Below are positions 1 to 7,785 of a stretch of DNA of 64,000 bases, one piece after another. The notes beneath the pieces are model-generated. The model worked only from the letters and a program-made list of their open reading frames with translations. It had not been told where the DNA came from and made no database searches. Source of the DNA: Paenibacillus faecis (GTDB lineage: Bacteria; Bacillota; Bacilli; Paenibacillales; Paenibacillaceae); the NCBI RefSeq assembly GCF_008084145.1, contig NZ_VSDO01000005.1, positions 558,001 to 622,000 on the forward strand, in the 5' to 3' direction. Each line of letters starts with the position of its first letter. Positions within the stretch are counted from its first letter, which is position 1. Position numbers and translations under genes: made by a program.

Positions 1-1
1 G

Positions 2-178
2 GAAGGACGCCTCTATTTAATCGACCGGGGCGTGCGGAGGGGAATTTTGGCGTCCTACACCTGCCGGATCTGGGGGCTGCCGACGCCGTCTCCGTCTTCA
101 TCGGTCGCCGGATTGTCCGATATGCCCGAAGGAGATCCTATTTTGCCGCCCGTCATTCTGGCTTCGGATGTGCTATAA
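2..178 (+). CDS. C-terminal fragment of an unidentified protein (cut by window start)
   Basis: An open frame runs from the first bases of the window to a TAA at 176-178, giving 58 residues with codon use like its neighbours and ending in a Pro/Asp-rich tail (SDMPEGDPILPPVILASDVL). No start codon is needed because the gene would begin upstream. I do not recognise the family. It lies on the same strand as the spore-surface cluster and ends just before the sigma-K-like promoter at 195-223, so it is probably the last gene of the preceding unit. A minus-strand frame over the same bases is also open, so the call is tentative. Confidence 0.4.
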   Translation, partial: EGRLYLIDRGVRRGILASYTCRIWGLPTPSPSSSVAGLSDMPEGDPILPPVILASDVL

Positions 179-194
179 ACCGGAGTCGCCAAGG

Positions 195-223
195 AACGGC
201 TCCGGTCACTCCGGCATATGCTA
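195..223 (+). promoter_or_regulatory. Sigma-K-like promoter for the spore-surface cluster
   Basis: The -10 element CATATGCTA (215-223) fits the sigma-K pattern CATAnnnTA exactly. An AACG (195-198) sits 16 bases upstream where the sigma-K -35 element (mACm) is expected. It is about 70 bases before the first strong ribosome binding site. Late mother-cell expression fits the CgeB-type genes downstream. Assignment is by pattern only. Confidence 0.5.
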
Positions 224-295
224 GAACAGGATCGTACCGGCGGAAGCGCCGTGGCTCCTGCGGGGCAATCCAAGCTCTTAGTTGGAGGAATCAGG

Positions 296-583
296 ATGGA
301 GCAAAAAATATCGGAGATCATCGTTCATATGTCAAATTCCCACCAGCAAATGGCGCGAATCATCGATGCCGAACGGGAAGTCGCCGTCCGCATGGCTCAG
401 ATTGTGCATGCCATTCCTGATGGGGAATCGGTTTTCGAAGGAACGCCGGGGTTGCTGGAGAATACAGGTCGCGTAAACAAGAGCGTGATCTCCTATTTAA
501 ATGCCATAGCCGATCTTCAGGAGGCGATGGCCGAGAATCTCGGCCTGGTGCTGAAGGAGACCCGGGGGCAGGAGGAAGAGTAG
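296..583 (+). CDS. Small helical protein of the spore-surface cluster (paralogue 1)
   Basis: Unrecognised 95-residue protein, predicted almost entirely alpha-helical with no signal peptide or membrane segment and an acidic C-terminus. The start at ATG 296 is chosen over the upstream in-frame ATG at 218 because GGAGG at 285-289 is ideally placed. Residues 12-40 (for example SHQQMARIIDAEREVAVRMA) resemble the matching part of the 955-1263 product (SQMAMARILDSLAD) and more weakly the 608-958 product. The three small genes therefore look like tandem duplicates. Context suggests a spore-surface or glycosylation accessory role, but no activity can be read from the sequence. Confidence 0.75.
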   Translation: MEQKISEIIVHMSNSHQQMARIIDAEREVAVRMAQIVHAIPDGESVFEGTPGLLENTGRVNKSVISYLNAIADLQEAMAENLGLVLKETRGQEEE

Positions 584-607
584 GATGAGGATAGCGGGGA
601 TGATGGG

Positions 608-958
608 ATGAGCAGAGAACAGGCGTATTTGCAAATACTGGATGCCGCCTCCAAAATCCAGTGGAACGTCGCGATGATATTGGAAGCGAAGGCGGTGGAG
701 GCCGAAAAAGTTCGCAACTGGATCGTGAATCATGTGCACGCCCACAGCTTCGAATCGCACGAGAAGCAGTTGTCCGATCCGCTCGATGTCCATGAGCAGC
801 TCGTGGAGGTGATCGAGGGGCTTACCAAGCTGCAGAACGGATTGTGCAGCAACTTAAAGACGGTGCTTCCTCCTGAAGAAGAGGAATCCGGGGGGGACGA
901 CGGCGGTTTTGGCGGCCTATTCAGCGGCAGCTTTGACCTGGAGGATTCGGACAAATGA
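608..958 (+). CDS. Small helical protein of the spore-surface cluster (paralogue 2)
   Basis: A 116-residue protein, 24 bases after the previous gene and overlapping the next start by 4 bases, so co-transcribed. The first ~80 residues are helical (SKIQWNVAMILEAKAVEAEK). The C-terminus is a highly acidic Glu/Asp/Gly-rich tail (PPEEEESGGDDGGFGGLFSG) likely to be disordered. It contrasts in charge with the very basic protein encoded at 1265-1675, so the two could associate electrostatically; that is inference. Function unknown. Confidence 0.7.
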   Translation: MSREQAYLQILDAASKIQWNVAMILEAKAVEAEKVRNWIVNHVHAHSFESHEKQLSDPLDVHEQLVEVIEGLTKLQNGLCSNLKTVLPPEEEESGGDDGGFGGLFSGSFDLEDSDK

Positions 959-1263
959 CCTGGAACCTTCAGGAAGAGGAAGCGGTAAAACTCAAATTGA
1001 TCGAGTCGATTGCGAGAAGCCAGATGGCGATGGCCCGCATTCTGGACAGCTTGGCGGACGTCTCCGTCCATTCCGGGGAGACGGCCCGCCATTTGGCCGC
1101 CAATATCACTATTCTGGCGAAATACCAAGACGCGATGGCGCGAACGGTATGCGGCATCCGCGTACATCGCGTACACTACGGAACTCCTTCGTCGCCATGG
1201 ATTATGAACTTGTGCTACCCAGCAGCATCCGCTACCCGAGGAGTACAGGAGGATCAGGGATAA
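955..1263 (+). CDS. Small helical protein of the spore-surface cluster (paralogue 3)
   Basis: A 102-residue protein starting in the ATGA overlap with the previous gene. Residues 14-60 carry the same helical pattern as the 296-583 product (IARSQMAMARILDSLADV). After residue ~65 the sequence loses this character and becomes Cys/His/Pro-containing and irregular. This may be a diverged tail or an old frameshift; an alternative frame over 1140-1207 is also open. No known catalytic motif. It ends one base before the next start. Confidence 0.6.
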   Translation: MTWNLQEEEAVKLKLIESIARSQMAMARILDSLADVSVHSGETARHLAANITILAKYQDAMARTVCGIRVHRVHYGTPSSPWIMNLCYPAASATRGVQEDQG

Positions 1264-1264
1264 G

Positions 1265-1675
1265 ATGACAACGATGACGAAATTGCGGCGGAGACGCCGG
1301 GCTAAAACGAGAAAACCGGTAAAGTCGCGGATACCCAAGCGCAAGCGAATTGTTCGGCGCAGCCGCAGGCTGCTTGGCCTGAAGCGGGGGCGTAAAAGAC
1401 AGCTTCGCCCTAAGCGGCGCCTGCATTTGGTCCCAGCTTCCGGCCCCGCCCTGCTTCCGCCTGTTCCGGAACAGCCTTTGCCTCAAAATGTACCCGCGGT
1501 TCCGGAGGCGGCCCCGCCAACGGCCGCTCCGGAATCGGCTCCGCCAGCCGCCGCTCCGGAAGATCCGGCCGCCTATGAACAGTCCTATAACGAAGCGTAC
1601 CAGGAAGGATTTAATTCCGGTTTTGCCAAAGGTTACGAGGACGGGCATACGATGGCTTATACCGAGCGGGTCTAA
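1265..1675 (+). CDS. Arg/Lys-rich protein with Pro/Ala linker and tetrapeptide-repeat tail
   Basis: A 136-residue protein in three parts. Residues 1-60 are extremely basic (many RR/RK pairs, able to bind nucleic acid or anionic polymer). Residues ~60-100 are a Pro/Ala linker. Residues ~103-136 form a periodic tail with an aromatic every fourth position and Gly before it (YNEAYQEGFNSGFAKGYEDG) ending in AYTERV. The same module occurs at the N-termini of the two CgeB-like enzymes downstream. GGAGG at 1248-1252 is the likely ribosome binding site. A terminator follows. Probably a scaffold or docking protein of the glycosylation machinery; function is inferred only from the shared module. Confidence 0.65.
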   Translation: MTTMTKLRRRRRAKTRKPVKSRIPKRKRIVRRSRRLLGLKRGRKRQLRPKRRLHLVPASGPALLPPVPEQPLPQNVPAVPEAAPPTAAPESAPPAAAPEDPAAYEQSYNEAYQEGFNSGFAKGYEDGHTMAYTERV

Positions 1676-1705
1676 TCAGGTCACGGCTGCCCGGCTTCAT
1701 GGGGG

Positions 1706-1752
1706 AGAACCCTCTATTCCGATCATCATTCGGGATAGGGGGTTCTTTTTTT
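1706..1752 (+). terminator. Rho-independent terminator after the small-protein operon
   Basis: A long stem (AGAACCCTCTATTCCGA paired with TTCGGGATAGGGGGTTCT, short TCATCA loop) is followed by a run of T. It separates the small-protein transcript from the glycosyltransferase genes, so the latter need their own promoter. Confidence 0.85.
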
Positions 1753-1873
1753 ATTGGCATTCAAGGGGCATTCAAGGCATTCGCCAATTTCTCAGGCTAC
1801 CGGGTAGTCGTCCATGATGCACGTGTCCTTGGAGCATATATTTATAGGGACCCAGGAAATCCAAAAAGATAGG

Positions 1874-2965
1874 ATGAATGCCTTGAACAACGTGATGGAT
1901 GCGAGAACCGGAGACGAATACCGGGCCGGGTATACCGAAGGCTACCGTTACGGGGGATGCAGGGCGGTTCTCGCCCGCGTTCCGCAATTTTCCGCACCCA
2001 AACGGAAGCTCCGCGTGCTCTATGTTCAGCAAGGGTTTGAGGCGATCGACGGCGGTGTGGCCGATGCGCTCCGAGCGATGACGGAAGAATGCATCGTGGC
2101 TTCCCCCGATACGATGCTTCAGGCCGCTATCAGCCATTGTCCCGATCTGGTGCTCGTGATGAACGCGCTGCATGTATTCCCCGAGAATCACGCCGATCAG
2201 ATCGTACAGATTCGTCAAATGGGGATCCGGACGGCGGTATGGTTTGTAGACGATCCTTATTTTACGGAGGATACGGTACGCCTGTCGCAATATTACGACG
2301 CCGTATTCACCCACGAACTGGAGTGTGTCCCGCTGTACCGCCAAGCCGGCTGCGGGCAGGTGCACTATCTTCCGCTAGCCGCGGATCCTGCGCTCTTTCG
2401 CCCGCTGCAGGTTCCCCGGGAACAGCAATACGACATTTGCTTTATAGGCAACGCGTTTTGGAACAGGGTGGAGCTGTTCGATCGGTTGGCCCCATTCCTG
2501 CAGGGCAAGAAAGTGATGATCGCCGGAGGACATTGGGATCGTCTTCAAAATTATGAGTCGTTATCCGCTTTTATTCACAATGGATGGATCCCCGTCGAAG
2601 AAACGGTTTCGTTCTATAACGGAGCCAAAATCGTGATCAATATGCACCGGCCTACGGCCGCCGGTCACGATAACCGCAACTCCCATAATGTGCCGGGTTC
2701 CTCCATCAATCCGAGAACTTATGAGATCAGCGGGTGCGGGACGCTCCAGATCACCGACATCCGCCAGGACCTGACGGACTATTACCGGCCGGGATATGAC
2801 ATTGAAACGTTCCGGGACGCGGACGAACTTCGGAACAAAATCGAGCACTATCTGAATCACGAGCAAGATCGGCTTCGGATCGCCTGGCGGTCCCTGTGGA
2901 CGACGAGACGGTATCATACGTTCACCGACCGGATCCACCGGCTGCTTGGGGCGATGCAACTCTGA
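1874..2965 (+). CDS. CgeB-family spore glycosyltransferase 1
   Basis: A 363-residue protein of the CgeB family (GT-B-like glycosyltransferases, DUF3880 plus a C-terminal GT1-like domain) that in B. subtilis decorates the spore crust. Features: RVLYVQQG opening strand, TAVWFVDDPYF, CFIGNAFWNRVELF, the late motif NPRTYEISGCGTLQ and GYDIETFRDADEL near the C-terminus. Residues ~14-27 are Phi-x-x-G tetrads (EYRAGYTEGYRYGG) shared with the basic protein upstream. The start is uncertain: ATG 1814 is open in frame, but 1874 gives an N-terminus matching the paralogue at 3011. A weak sigma-K-like -10 (CATATATTTA, 1835) also lies between the two. Residues 40-363 align along their length with the next gene. 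Confidence 0.85.
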   Translation: MNALNNVMDARTGDEYRAGYTEGYRYGGCRAVLARVPQFSAPKRKLRVLYVQQGFEAIDGGVADALRAMTEECIVASPDTMLQAAISHCPDLVLVMNALHVFPENHADQIVQIRQMGIRTAVWFVDDPYFTEDTVRLSQYYDAVFTHELECVPLYRQAGCGQVHYLPLAADPALFRPLQVPREQQYDICFIGNAFWNRVELFDRLAPFLQGKKVMIAGGHWDRLQNYESLSAFIHNGWIPVEETVSFYNGAKIVINMHRPTAAGHDNRNSHNVPGSSINPRTYEISGCGTLQITDIRQDLTDYYRPGYDIETFRDADELRNKIEHYLNHEQDRLRIAWRSLWTTRRYHTFTDRIHRLLGAMQL

Positions 2966-3010
2966 AGGCGGTGTTTTCGCGAAAATAACAGAAGGAGTGA
3001 CGGTGACGAA

Positions 3011-4132
3011 ATGACCACAACAGTTTTTTCACCTGTGGGCGGGGAACTATTGACCTCCTGGGAACGGGGAAGACAGGACGGATTGAGAGACGGTTATCTC
3101 GAAGGATATTTACGCGGACGCTCCAATGCGATTGTGGAAAGGGTCAAACCTCAGTTTCCGTTTCGCCAGGTCCGGGTGCTTTATGTCGGTTCCGGTAAAG
3201 GATTCCCCTACTCGCCGATCGATGAGGCTGTGATATCCACCCTGCGCCAGATGACCGCGGAGACGATCATTTGCGAGGCCGGCGTTCCCATGCCCGAGCT
3301 TGCGGCATCAACCCGGCCGGATCTGGTGCTGGTGCTGGACGGTATGGAACAATCGCTGGAGCATATCGACCAGGTCCGTACCCTCGGCATCCGGACGGCC
3401 GTATGGATGACCGATGACCCTTATTATACGGATATTACCTTTAATATGGCGCCTCATTACGATTACGTTTTTACGCTGGAGCGCAATTGCATCGACCTTT
3501 ATCGGTCTCTCGGATGCCCGAATGTCCACTATTTGCCGTTTGCGGCGTTTCCCGAACATTATCGGCCTAGCGTCGCGAGAGTGCCCGAGATTCGGAACGT
3601 CGGGTTTATCGGATCCGCTTATTGGAACCGGGTAACATTCTTCCAGCCGATTATCGGGCCGTTAATGGACCGGGGATTGAGCATGAACGGCCTATGGTGG
3701 GACCGCCTTCCGGAATACCCGGCTTACGCCGAACGAATCGATCTCGGAAAATGGATGGGACCGCTGGAGACGTCGCAAGTCTACGGCAGCACAAAAATCA
3801 TGATCAATCTGCATCGTTCTCCTTTTGAAGAGACGGTGAATAAAAACGCGGCCGGGATTCCCGCGATATCGCCAAACCCGCGGACCTTTGAAATTTCGGC
3901 GTGCGCGACGCTGCAAATGGTCGACGCCCGGGACGATCTGGCCTCCTTCTATAGACCCGGCGTGGAAATCGAGACGTTTACCTCGCCGCAGGAGCTCTTG
4001 GAGAAAGTGGACTTTTATCTGACCCATGAAAAAGAGAGACAGGACATCGCCCTCCGGGCCTTGGAGAGAACGTACCGTGAGCACACGTACAGCAACCGGA
4101 TTGACGAAATGCTTCGCATTATTTTCGGATAA
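3011..4132 (+). CDS. CgeB-family spore glycosyltransferase 2
   Basis: A 373-residue paralogue of the preceding gene, 45 bases downstream with GGAG at about 2994. It shares TAVWMTDDPYY, GFIGSAYWNRVTFF, MINLHRSPF and NPRTFEISACATLQM. The N-terminus holds five Phi-x-x-G tetrads (WERGRQDGLRDGYLEGYLRG) followed by AIVERV, echoing AYTERV at the end of the 1265-1675 product. CgeB enzymes act in the mother cell on the spore outer layer. Two copies suggest consecutive or alternative sugar additions. Donor and acceptor cannot be told from sequence. Confidence 0.88.
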   Translation: MTTTVFSPVGGELLTSWERGRQDGLRDGYLEGYLRGRSNAIVERVKPQFPFRQVRVLYVGSGKGFPYSPIDEAVISTLRQMTAETIICEAGVPMPELAASTRPDLVLVLDGMEQSLEHIDQVRTLGIRTAVWMTDDPYYTDITFNMAPHYDYVFTLERNCIDLYRSLGCPNVHYLPFAAFPEHYRPSVARVPEIRNVGFIGSAYWNRVTFFQPIIGPLMDRGLSMNGLWWDRLPEYPAYAERIDLGKWMGPLETSQVYGSTKIMINLHRSPFEETVNKNAAGIPAISPNPRTFEISACATLQMVDARDDLASFYRPGVEIETFTSPQELLEKVDFYLTHEKERQDIALRALERTYREHTYSNRIDEMLRIIFG

Positions 4133-4197
4133 CCGGTGCGAATACGGACTATACCGGGAGGCGGCAGCTCCTCATAACGATGCTGAGGTGATCGAAG

Positions 4198-5667
4198 ATG
4201 TCGGAAAGAAAAAAGCTGATGCTTTTTTCACATGTATGCAATACCCGGAGTATCACGGGTGCCGAAAAGCTGCTCTTGTTTCTGGCCAGGAAGCTGTCGC
4301 TCCATTTCGATTGTGTGATCGTGGCTCCCCATGAGGGAATTTTAACGAAACTCGCCGAGGATTACGGCATCCGGGTGCTGTTTTATGAGACGCCCATGCT
4401 TTATACCATGTGTGACCCCAACGAATTTCTGAACCGGGATGCGCAGCAGTTAAAGAACCATCCGGCCACGGCCGGTCTGGTGGACCTGCTCGTTCGGGAA
4501 GCTCCCGCTTACGTTTTCGTCAATACGTGCGTGAACATCGTTCCCGCTATGGCCGCAAAATCCCGGGGCATTCCGGTCATCTGGCACATTACGGAGATCA
4601 TCCGGGACAACGCCCACACGGAAGGGGCTGTGGCGATTGTCGATCGATACAGCGATTGGATTATTGGGATTTCGGAGACCGCGGTCGCTCCTTTTCAAGG
4701 GAAGCCGGCCGAATCCAAGGTGAGTTTGCTGTATCCCTCCTGGGGAGATGAATTTCATCCGGACCAATGGCCCGCCAAAAGGCTGGCGAAACGAAAGGCC
4801 TGGGGGATTTCAGCCGATGCGAAGGTGATCGGATACATCTCTTCGTTTCTTATCGCCGAGAAAGGGGCGGATCATTTCGTCGAAGCGGCGGGACTGCTGG
4901 CAAAGAAATACCCGGAGCTGTATTTTGTTGTGATCGGCGGCGAGGTGGACCGGACTTACTACGCTTCCCTCAAAAAGAACGCCGCCGATTCGGGCCGGAG
5001 CAGCCGGTTTCTCTTCATTGATTACGAGAAGGACATTGAAGGAGCTTATTCCGCGATGGACCTGGTGGTCATCCCGAGCCTGCTCAGTGAAGGGTTCGGC
5101 ATGACGGCCATGGAAGCGATGATCTTCGGTAAGCCTGTGGTGGCTTATGCCTCCGGCGGGCTTCGGGAGATTCTTCAATTTACGGGAAATGAGCGGTACC
5201 TTGTACCGACCGGAGATAAAGAAGGGTTGACGGCCAAAATTTCGGAGCTGCTGGAATTACCGGATGCGCTGCAACAAGTCGGTTTGGAAAACCAAAGGCG
5301 TGTGGAGAGCATTTTCGGCTCCGAAGCCTATGAGAGCCGGTTGCTCAGCATTTTGGGGCATATTTTGTCCCTTTCGGGCCAGACGGTCCCGATGGAGGAA
5401 GCTTTGTATGCCTTCGACGCCTCCCCGGAGGCGCCCGCTCCTTTGCCGGAGCCTGTCGGACCGACACCAGCCCGACCCGCGGGAATACCGCTTAAACGGC
5501 GGGGCCGGAGGCTGAAACGCAAAGGATTGCCGCGGCGGCGGCGGCGGACTCGCTTCTCCGCAAGCCGGAAGGCGAGGCGAAAACCGGGAAGAAGCCGCCG
5601 GACGGTGCGGCGCGGTCGTTCGAGACGCCGTCGTTCCCGGCGTAGAGCTGCGGCGGGAAGAAGGTAA
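4198..5667 (+). CDS. GT4-type glycosyltransferase with Pro- and Arg-rich C-terminal tail
   Basis: A 489-residue protein. Residues 1-395 form a GT-B glycosyltransferase (family GT4): NTRSITGAEKLL near the N-terminus, SFLIAEKGADHFVEAA opening the second domain, and the nucleotide-sugar-binding E-x7-E motif EGFGMTAMEA at ~297-306. From ~405 there is a Pro/Ala-rich stretch, and from ~430 about 60 residues that are mostly Arg. This composition repeats that of the 1265-1675 protein. GAGGTGATC at 4185-4193 is the ribosome binding site. The basic tail is unusual for GT4 enzymes and may tether the enzyme to an anionic spore or DNA surface (inference). Confidence 0.88.
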   Translation: MSERKKLMLFSHVCNTRSITGAEKLLLFLARKLSLHFDCVIVAPHEGILTKLAEDYGIRVLFYETPMLYTMCDPNEFLNRDAQQLKNHPATAGLVDLLVREAPAYVFVNTCVNIVPAMAAKSRGIPVIWHITEIIRDNAHTEGAVAIVDRYSDWIIGISETAVAPFQGKPAESKVSLLYPSWGDEFHPDQWPAKRLAKRKAWGISADAKVIGYISSFLIAEKGADHFVEAAGLLAKKYPELYFVVIGGEVDRTYYASLKKNAADSGRSSRFLFIDYEKDIEGAYSAMDLVVIPSLLSEGFGMTAMEAMIFGKPVVAYASGGLREILQFTGNERYLVPTGDKEGLTAKISELLELPDALQQVGLENQRRVESIFGSEAYESRLLSILGHILSLSGQTVPMEEALYAFDASPEAPAPLPEPVGPTPARPAGIPLKRRGRRLKRKGLPRRRRRTRFSASRKARRKPGRSRRTVRRGRSRRRRSRRRAAAGRR

Positions 5668-5714
5668 CCGTGAAGGCGGATTAGACCATTTAACTTCAGG
5701 GGGTGGAGATTAAG

Positions 5715-6806
5715 GTGAAGGTTATGACGATCCTGGGGACGCGACCGGAAATCATCCGCTTGAGCCTGATTATTCCCTTGCTGGACCGGTATGCGAGCAA
5801 GCATGTTCTGGTCCATACGGGCCAGAATTTTACGGCCAGCCTGAGCGGTATTTTTTTTGAGCAGCTCGGTCTCCGTGCGCCCGATTACGTTTTGCAGGAC
5901 CGCCAGGCCTCGCTTGGCGGCCAAATGGCGGCGATGTTTTCCCAAGTGGAGCGGATCTTGGAGCTGGAGCAACCGGACCGTGTGCTGTTGTTGGGCGATA
6001 CGAACAGCGCCTTGTGCGCCATCCTTGCGGAACGGATGGGCTTTCCCGTAGTGCATATGGAGGCGGGGAACCGCTGTTTTGATTTGGATGTGCCGGAGGA
6101 GAAGAACCGGAAAGTGATCGACGCGATCTCCTCCGTAAATATGCCATATACGGCCCAGAGCAAAAGCCATTTGATCGCCGAAGGCTATCCGAGCCGAAAC
6201 ATCGTGCTGACCGGCAATCCGATTTATGAAGTGATGCGCCATTACGAGAAAAAAATCGCAAGCAGCGACATTTTGGAGCGCTTGAGCCTCAGGCCGGGCG
6301 ATTACTTCCTGGTGACGACCCACCGCGCGGAGAACGTGGATCGGCCGGAGCATTTGCGCGAGATCATGTCCGGCTTGAACAAGGTAGCCGAGACTTACGG
6401 GCGGAGGCTGATTTGCAGCATCCATCCCCGTACCCGTTCCAGAATCGCAAGCGATCTGCGGATGGAAATGCATCCGCTCGTTGAATTTCACGAGCCCTTC
6501 GGCTTTTTTGACTTCGTCCGGCTGGAGGAACAGGCTTCCTGCGCTTTGACCGACAGCGGCACGGTGCAGGAGGAATGCTGCATTATGCATGTTCCCACGG
6601 TCACCTTACGGCGGACGACCGAGCGACCCGAGACCGTGGATTGCGGCAGCAACATCGTGTCCGGTCTGGATGCCGAGCGCATCGCCCGGTCGGTGGCGTT
6701 GATGACGGAGATGGACCGGTCATGGGAATGTCCGGAGGGGTACCTGGCGGATAAGGTGTCGGAGAAGGTTGTTAAATTTCTGCTTGGAGGGAAACGGCAT
6801 GTTTGA
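5715..6806 (+). CDS. UDP-GlcNAc 2-epimerase-family enzyme (WecB/WbjD-like)
   Basis: A 363-residue non-hydrolysing UDP-sugar 2-epimerase. Typical motifs: GTRPEIIRL at the N-terminus, HTGQNF, GDTNSAL, MEAGNRCFD with VPEEKNRKVIDAIS, THRAENVD, IHPRTRSRI and the C-terminal TDSGTVQEECCIM. GTG 5715 is preferred over GTG 5703 because GGTGGAG at 5702-5708 is correctly spaced. With the next two genes it matches the three-enzyme set (dehydratase/5-epimerase, reductase, 2-epimerase) that converts UDP-GlcNAc to UDP-2-acetamido-2,6-dideoxy-L-hexoses. It would then be the last-acting 2-epimerase (FnlC/WbjD/WbvD type) rather than a ManNAc-forming enzyme. That assignment rests on gene context. Confidence 0.88.
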   Translation: MKVMTILGTRPEIIRLSLIIPLLDRYASKHVLVHTGQNFTASLSGIFFEQLGLRAPDYVLQDRQASLGGQMAAMFSQVERILELEQPDRVLLLGDTNSALCAILAERMGFPVVHMEAGNRCFDLDVPEEKNRKVIDAISSVNMPYTAQSKSHLIAEGYPSRNIVLTGNPIYEVMRHYEKKIASSDILERLSLRPGDYFLVTTHRAENVDRPEHLREIMSGLNKVAETYGRRLICSIHPRTRSRIASDLRMEMHPLVEFHEPFGFFDFVRLEEQASCALTDSGTVQEECCIMHVPTVTLRRTTERPETVDCGSNIVSGLDAERIARSVALMTEMDRSWECPEGYLADKVSEKVVKFLLGGKRHV

Positions 6807-7785
6807 GAATAAACGGATTTTGGTAACCGGAGGGACCGGTTCCTGGGGACATGAGTTAATCACGCAGTTGTTGCCGCAGCAGCCCCGGGAGGTGATCGTC
6901 TTTTCCCGGAACGAGTCCACCCAAGTAGCGATGAGCCGTCAATTTGAAGATGACCGCTTGAAATTCTGCATCGGCGATATCCGTGACAAGGAGGCGCTCA
7001 TCCAGGCCTCCCAGGACGTGGATTACGTGTTTCACCTGGCGGCCTTGAAGCATGTGCCGGTATGCGAGGACCAGCCTTACGAAGCGTTGAAAACGAATGT
7101 GATCGGGACGCAAAACGTCATTGAAGCCGCCATAGCCAATGAAGTGGAAAAGGTGATCTATATTTCTACGGACAAGGCGGCGAATCCGTCCAACTTCTAC
7201 GGCATGACCAAAGCGATCGGGGAGAAGCTGATCGTTTACGCCAATCTGCTCCGCAGCAAAACCCGTTTTGTTACGGTGCGCGGAGGTAACGTGCTCGGCA
7301 CGAACGGCAGTGTGGTTCATCTGTTCAAGAGCCAGATCCGGCAAAAGGGGCAGGTCACGATCACGGATATGAAAATGACCCGCTTCTTCCTGACGCTCCG
7401 CGACGCGATATCCCTGTTGTTTAAAGCTTCCGTTGAAAGTGTCGGCGGTGAAATTTTCGTGATGACGATGCCGACCTGCCGGATTGTGGACTTGGCGGAG
7501 GTGCTGATCGAGGATTCGGGGGTGCCGGATGTGAAGATTACCGAAAGCGGTATTCGCCCCGGCGAAAAAATTCATGAGATTCTGATGAGCGATTTCGAAA
7601 GTCTGACGACCGTGGTTTACGACGAAGCGTATCTGGTCATTTTGCCGACGATTGGCATCCCCGGCCTGCGGGAGCATTATAGCCATTGCGACCCGGTCTC
7701 TTTCAGCAGCTTCAGCTCGGAGCATAATCTGATGACCAAAGACGAGATCCGGAATATTCTGCGGCGCGGGGGGTTCTTGTCATGA
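6799..7785 (+). CDS. Polysaccharide biosynthesis SDR, CapE/FnlA-like UDP-GlcNAc 4,6-dehydratase/5-epimerase
   Basis: A 328-residue extended SDR of the CapD/FlaA1/CapE group. NAD-binding motif GGTGSWGHELI at the N-terminus, HLAALKHVPVCEDQPYEA, the YxxxK pair in NFYGMTKAIGEK, RGGNVLGTNGSVV, MTRFFLTL and GIRPGEKIHE are diagnostic of this group. It starts at ATG 6799 (GGAGGG at 6786) inside the end of the previous gene, 8 bases of overlap. In the L-FucNAc/L-QuiNAc routes this enzyme makes the 4-keto-6-deoxy-L-hexose intermediates from UDP-GlcNAc. The product feeds the RmlD-like reductase encoded next. Confidence 0.9.
   Translation: MFENKRILVTGGTGSWGHELITQLLPQQPREVIVFSRNESTQVAMSRQFEDDRLKFCIGDIRDKEALIQASQDVDYVFHLAALKHVPVCEDQPYEALKTNVIGTQNVIEAAIANEVEKVIYISTDKAANPSNFYGMTKAIGEKLIVYANLLRSKTRFVTVRGGNVLGTNGSVVHLFKSQIRQKGQVTITDMKMTRFFLTLRDAISLLFKASVESVGGEIFVMTMPTCRIVDLAEVLIEDSGVPDVKITESGIRPGEKIHEILMSDFESLTTVVYDEAYLVILPTIGIPGLREHYSHCDPVSFSSFSSEHNLMTKDEIRNILRRGGFLS

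Noticed and set aside
55-321. 88-codon minus-strand frame at the window start
   Set aside because: It overlaps the sigma-K-like promoter and the start of the first cluster gene and has no ribosome binding site.
730-1344. 204-codon minus-strand frame over the small-protein genes
   Set aside because: Low-complexity Ser/Arg composition, no ribosome binding site, and the plus-strand genes have good starts and overlaps.
1816-1846. Sigma-K-like promoter before the first CgeB-like gene
   Set aside because: The -10 (CATATATTTA) has one base too many and the -35 lacks AC; kept only as a remark under the gene.
5328-6590. 420-codon open frame on the minus strand
   Set aside because: It lies wholly opposite the GT4 tail and the UDP-GlcNAc 2-epimerase, whose family motifs are unambiguous; the antisense frame is a by-product of GC-rich codon use.
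6856-7725. 289-codon minus-strand frame over the CapE-like gene
   Set aside because: Antisense to a strongly supported SDR gene, no family features.
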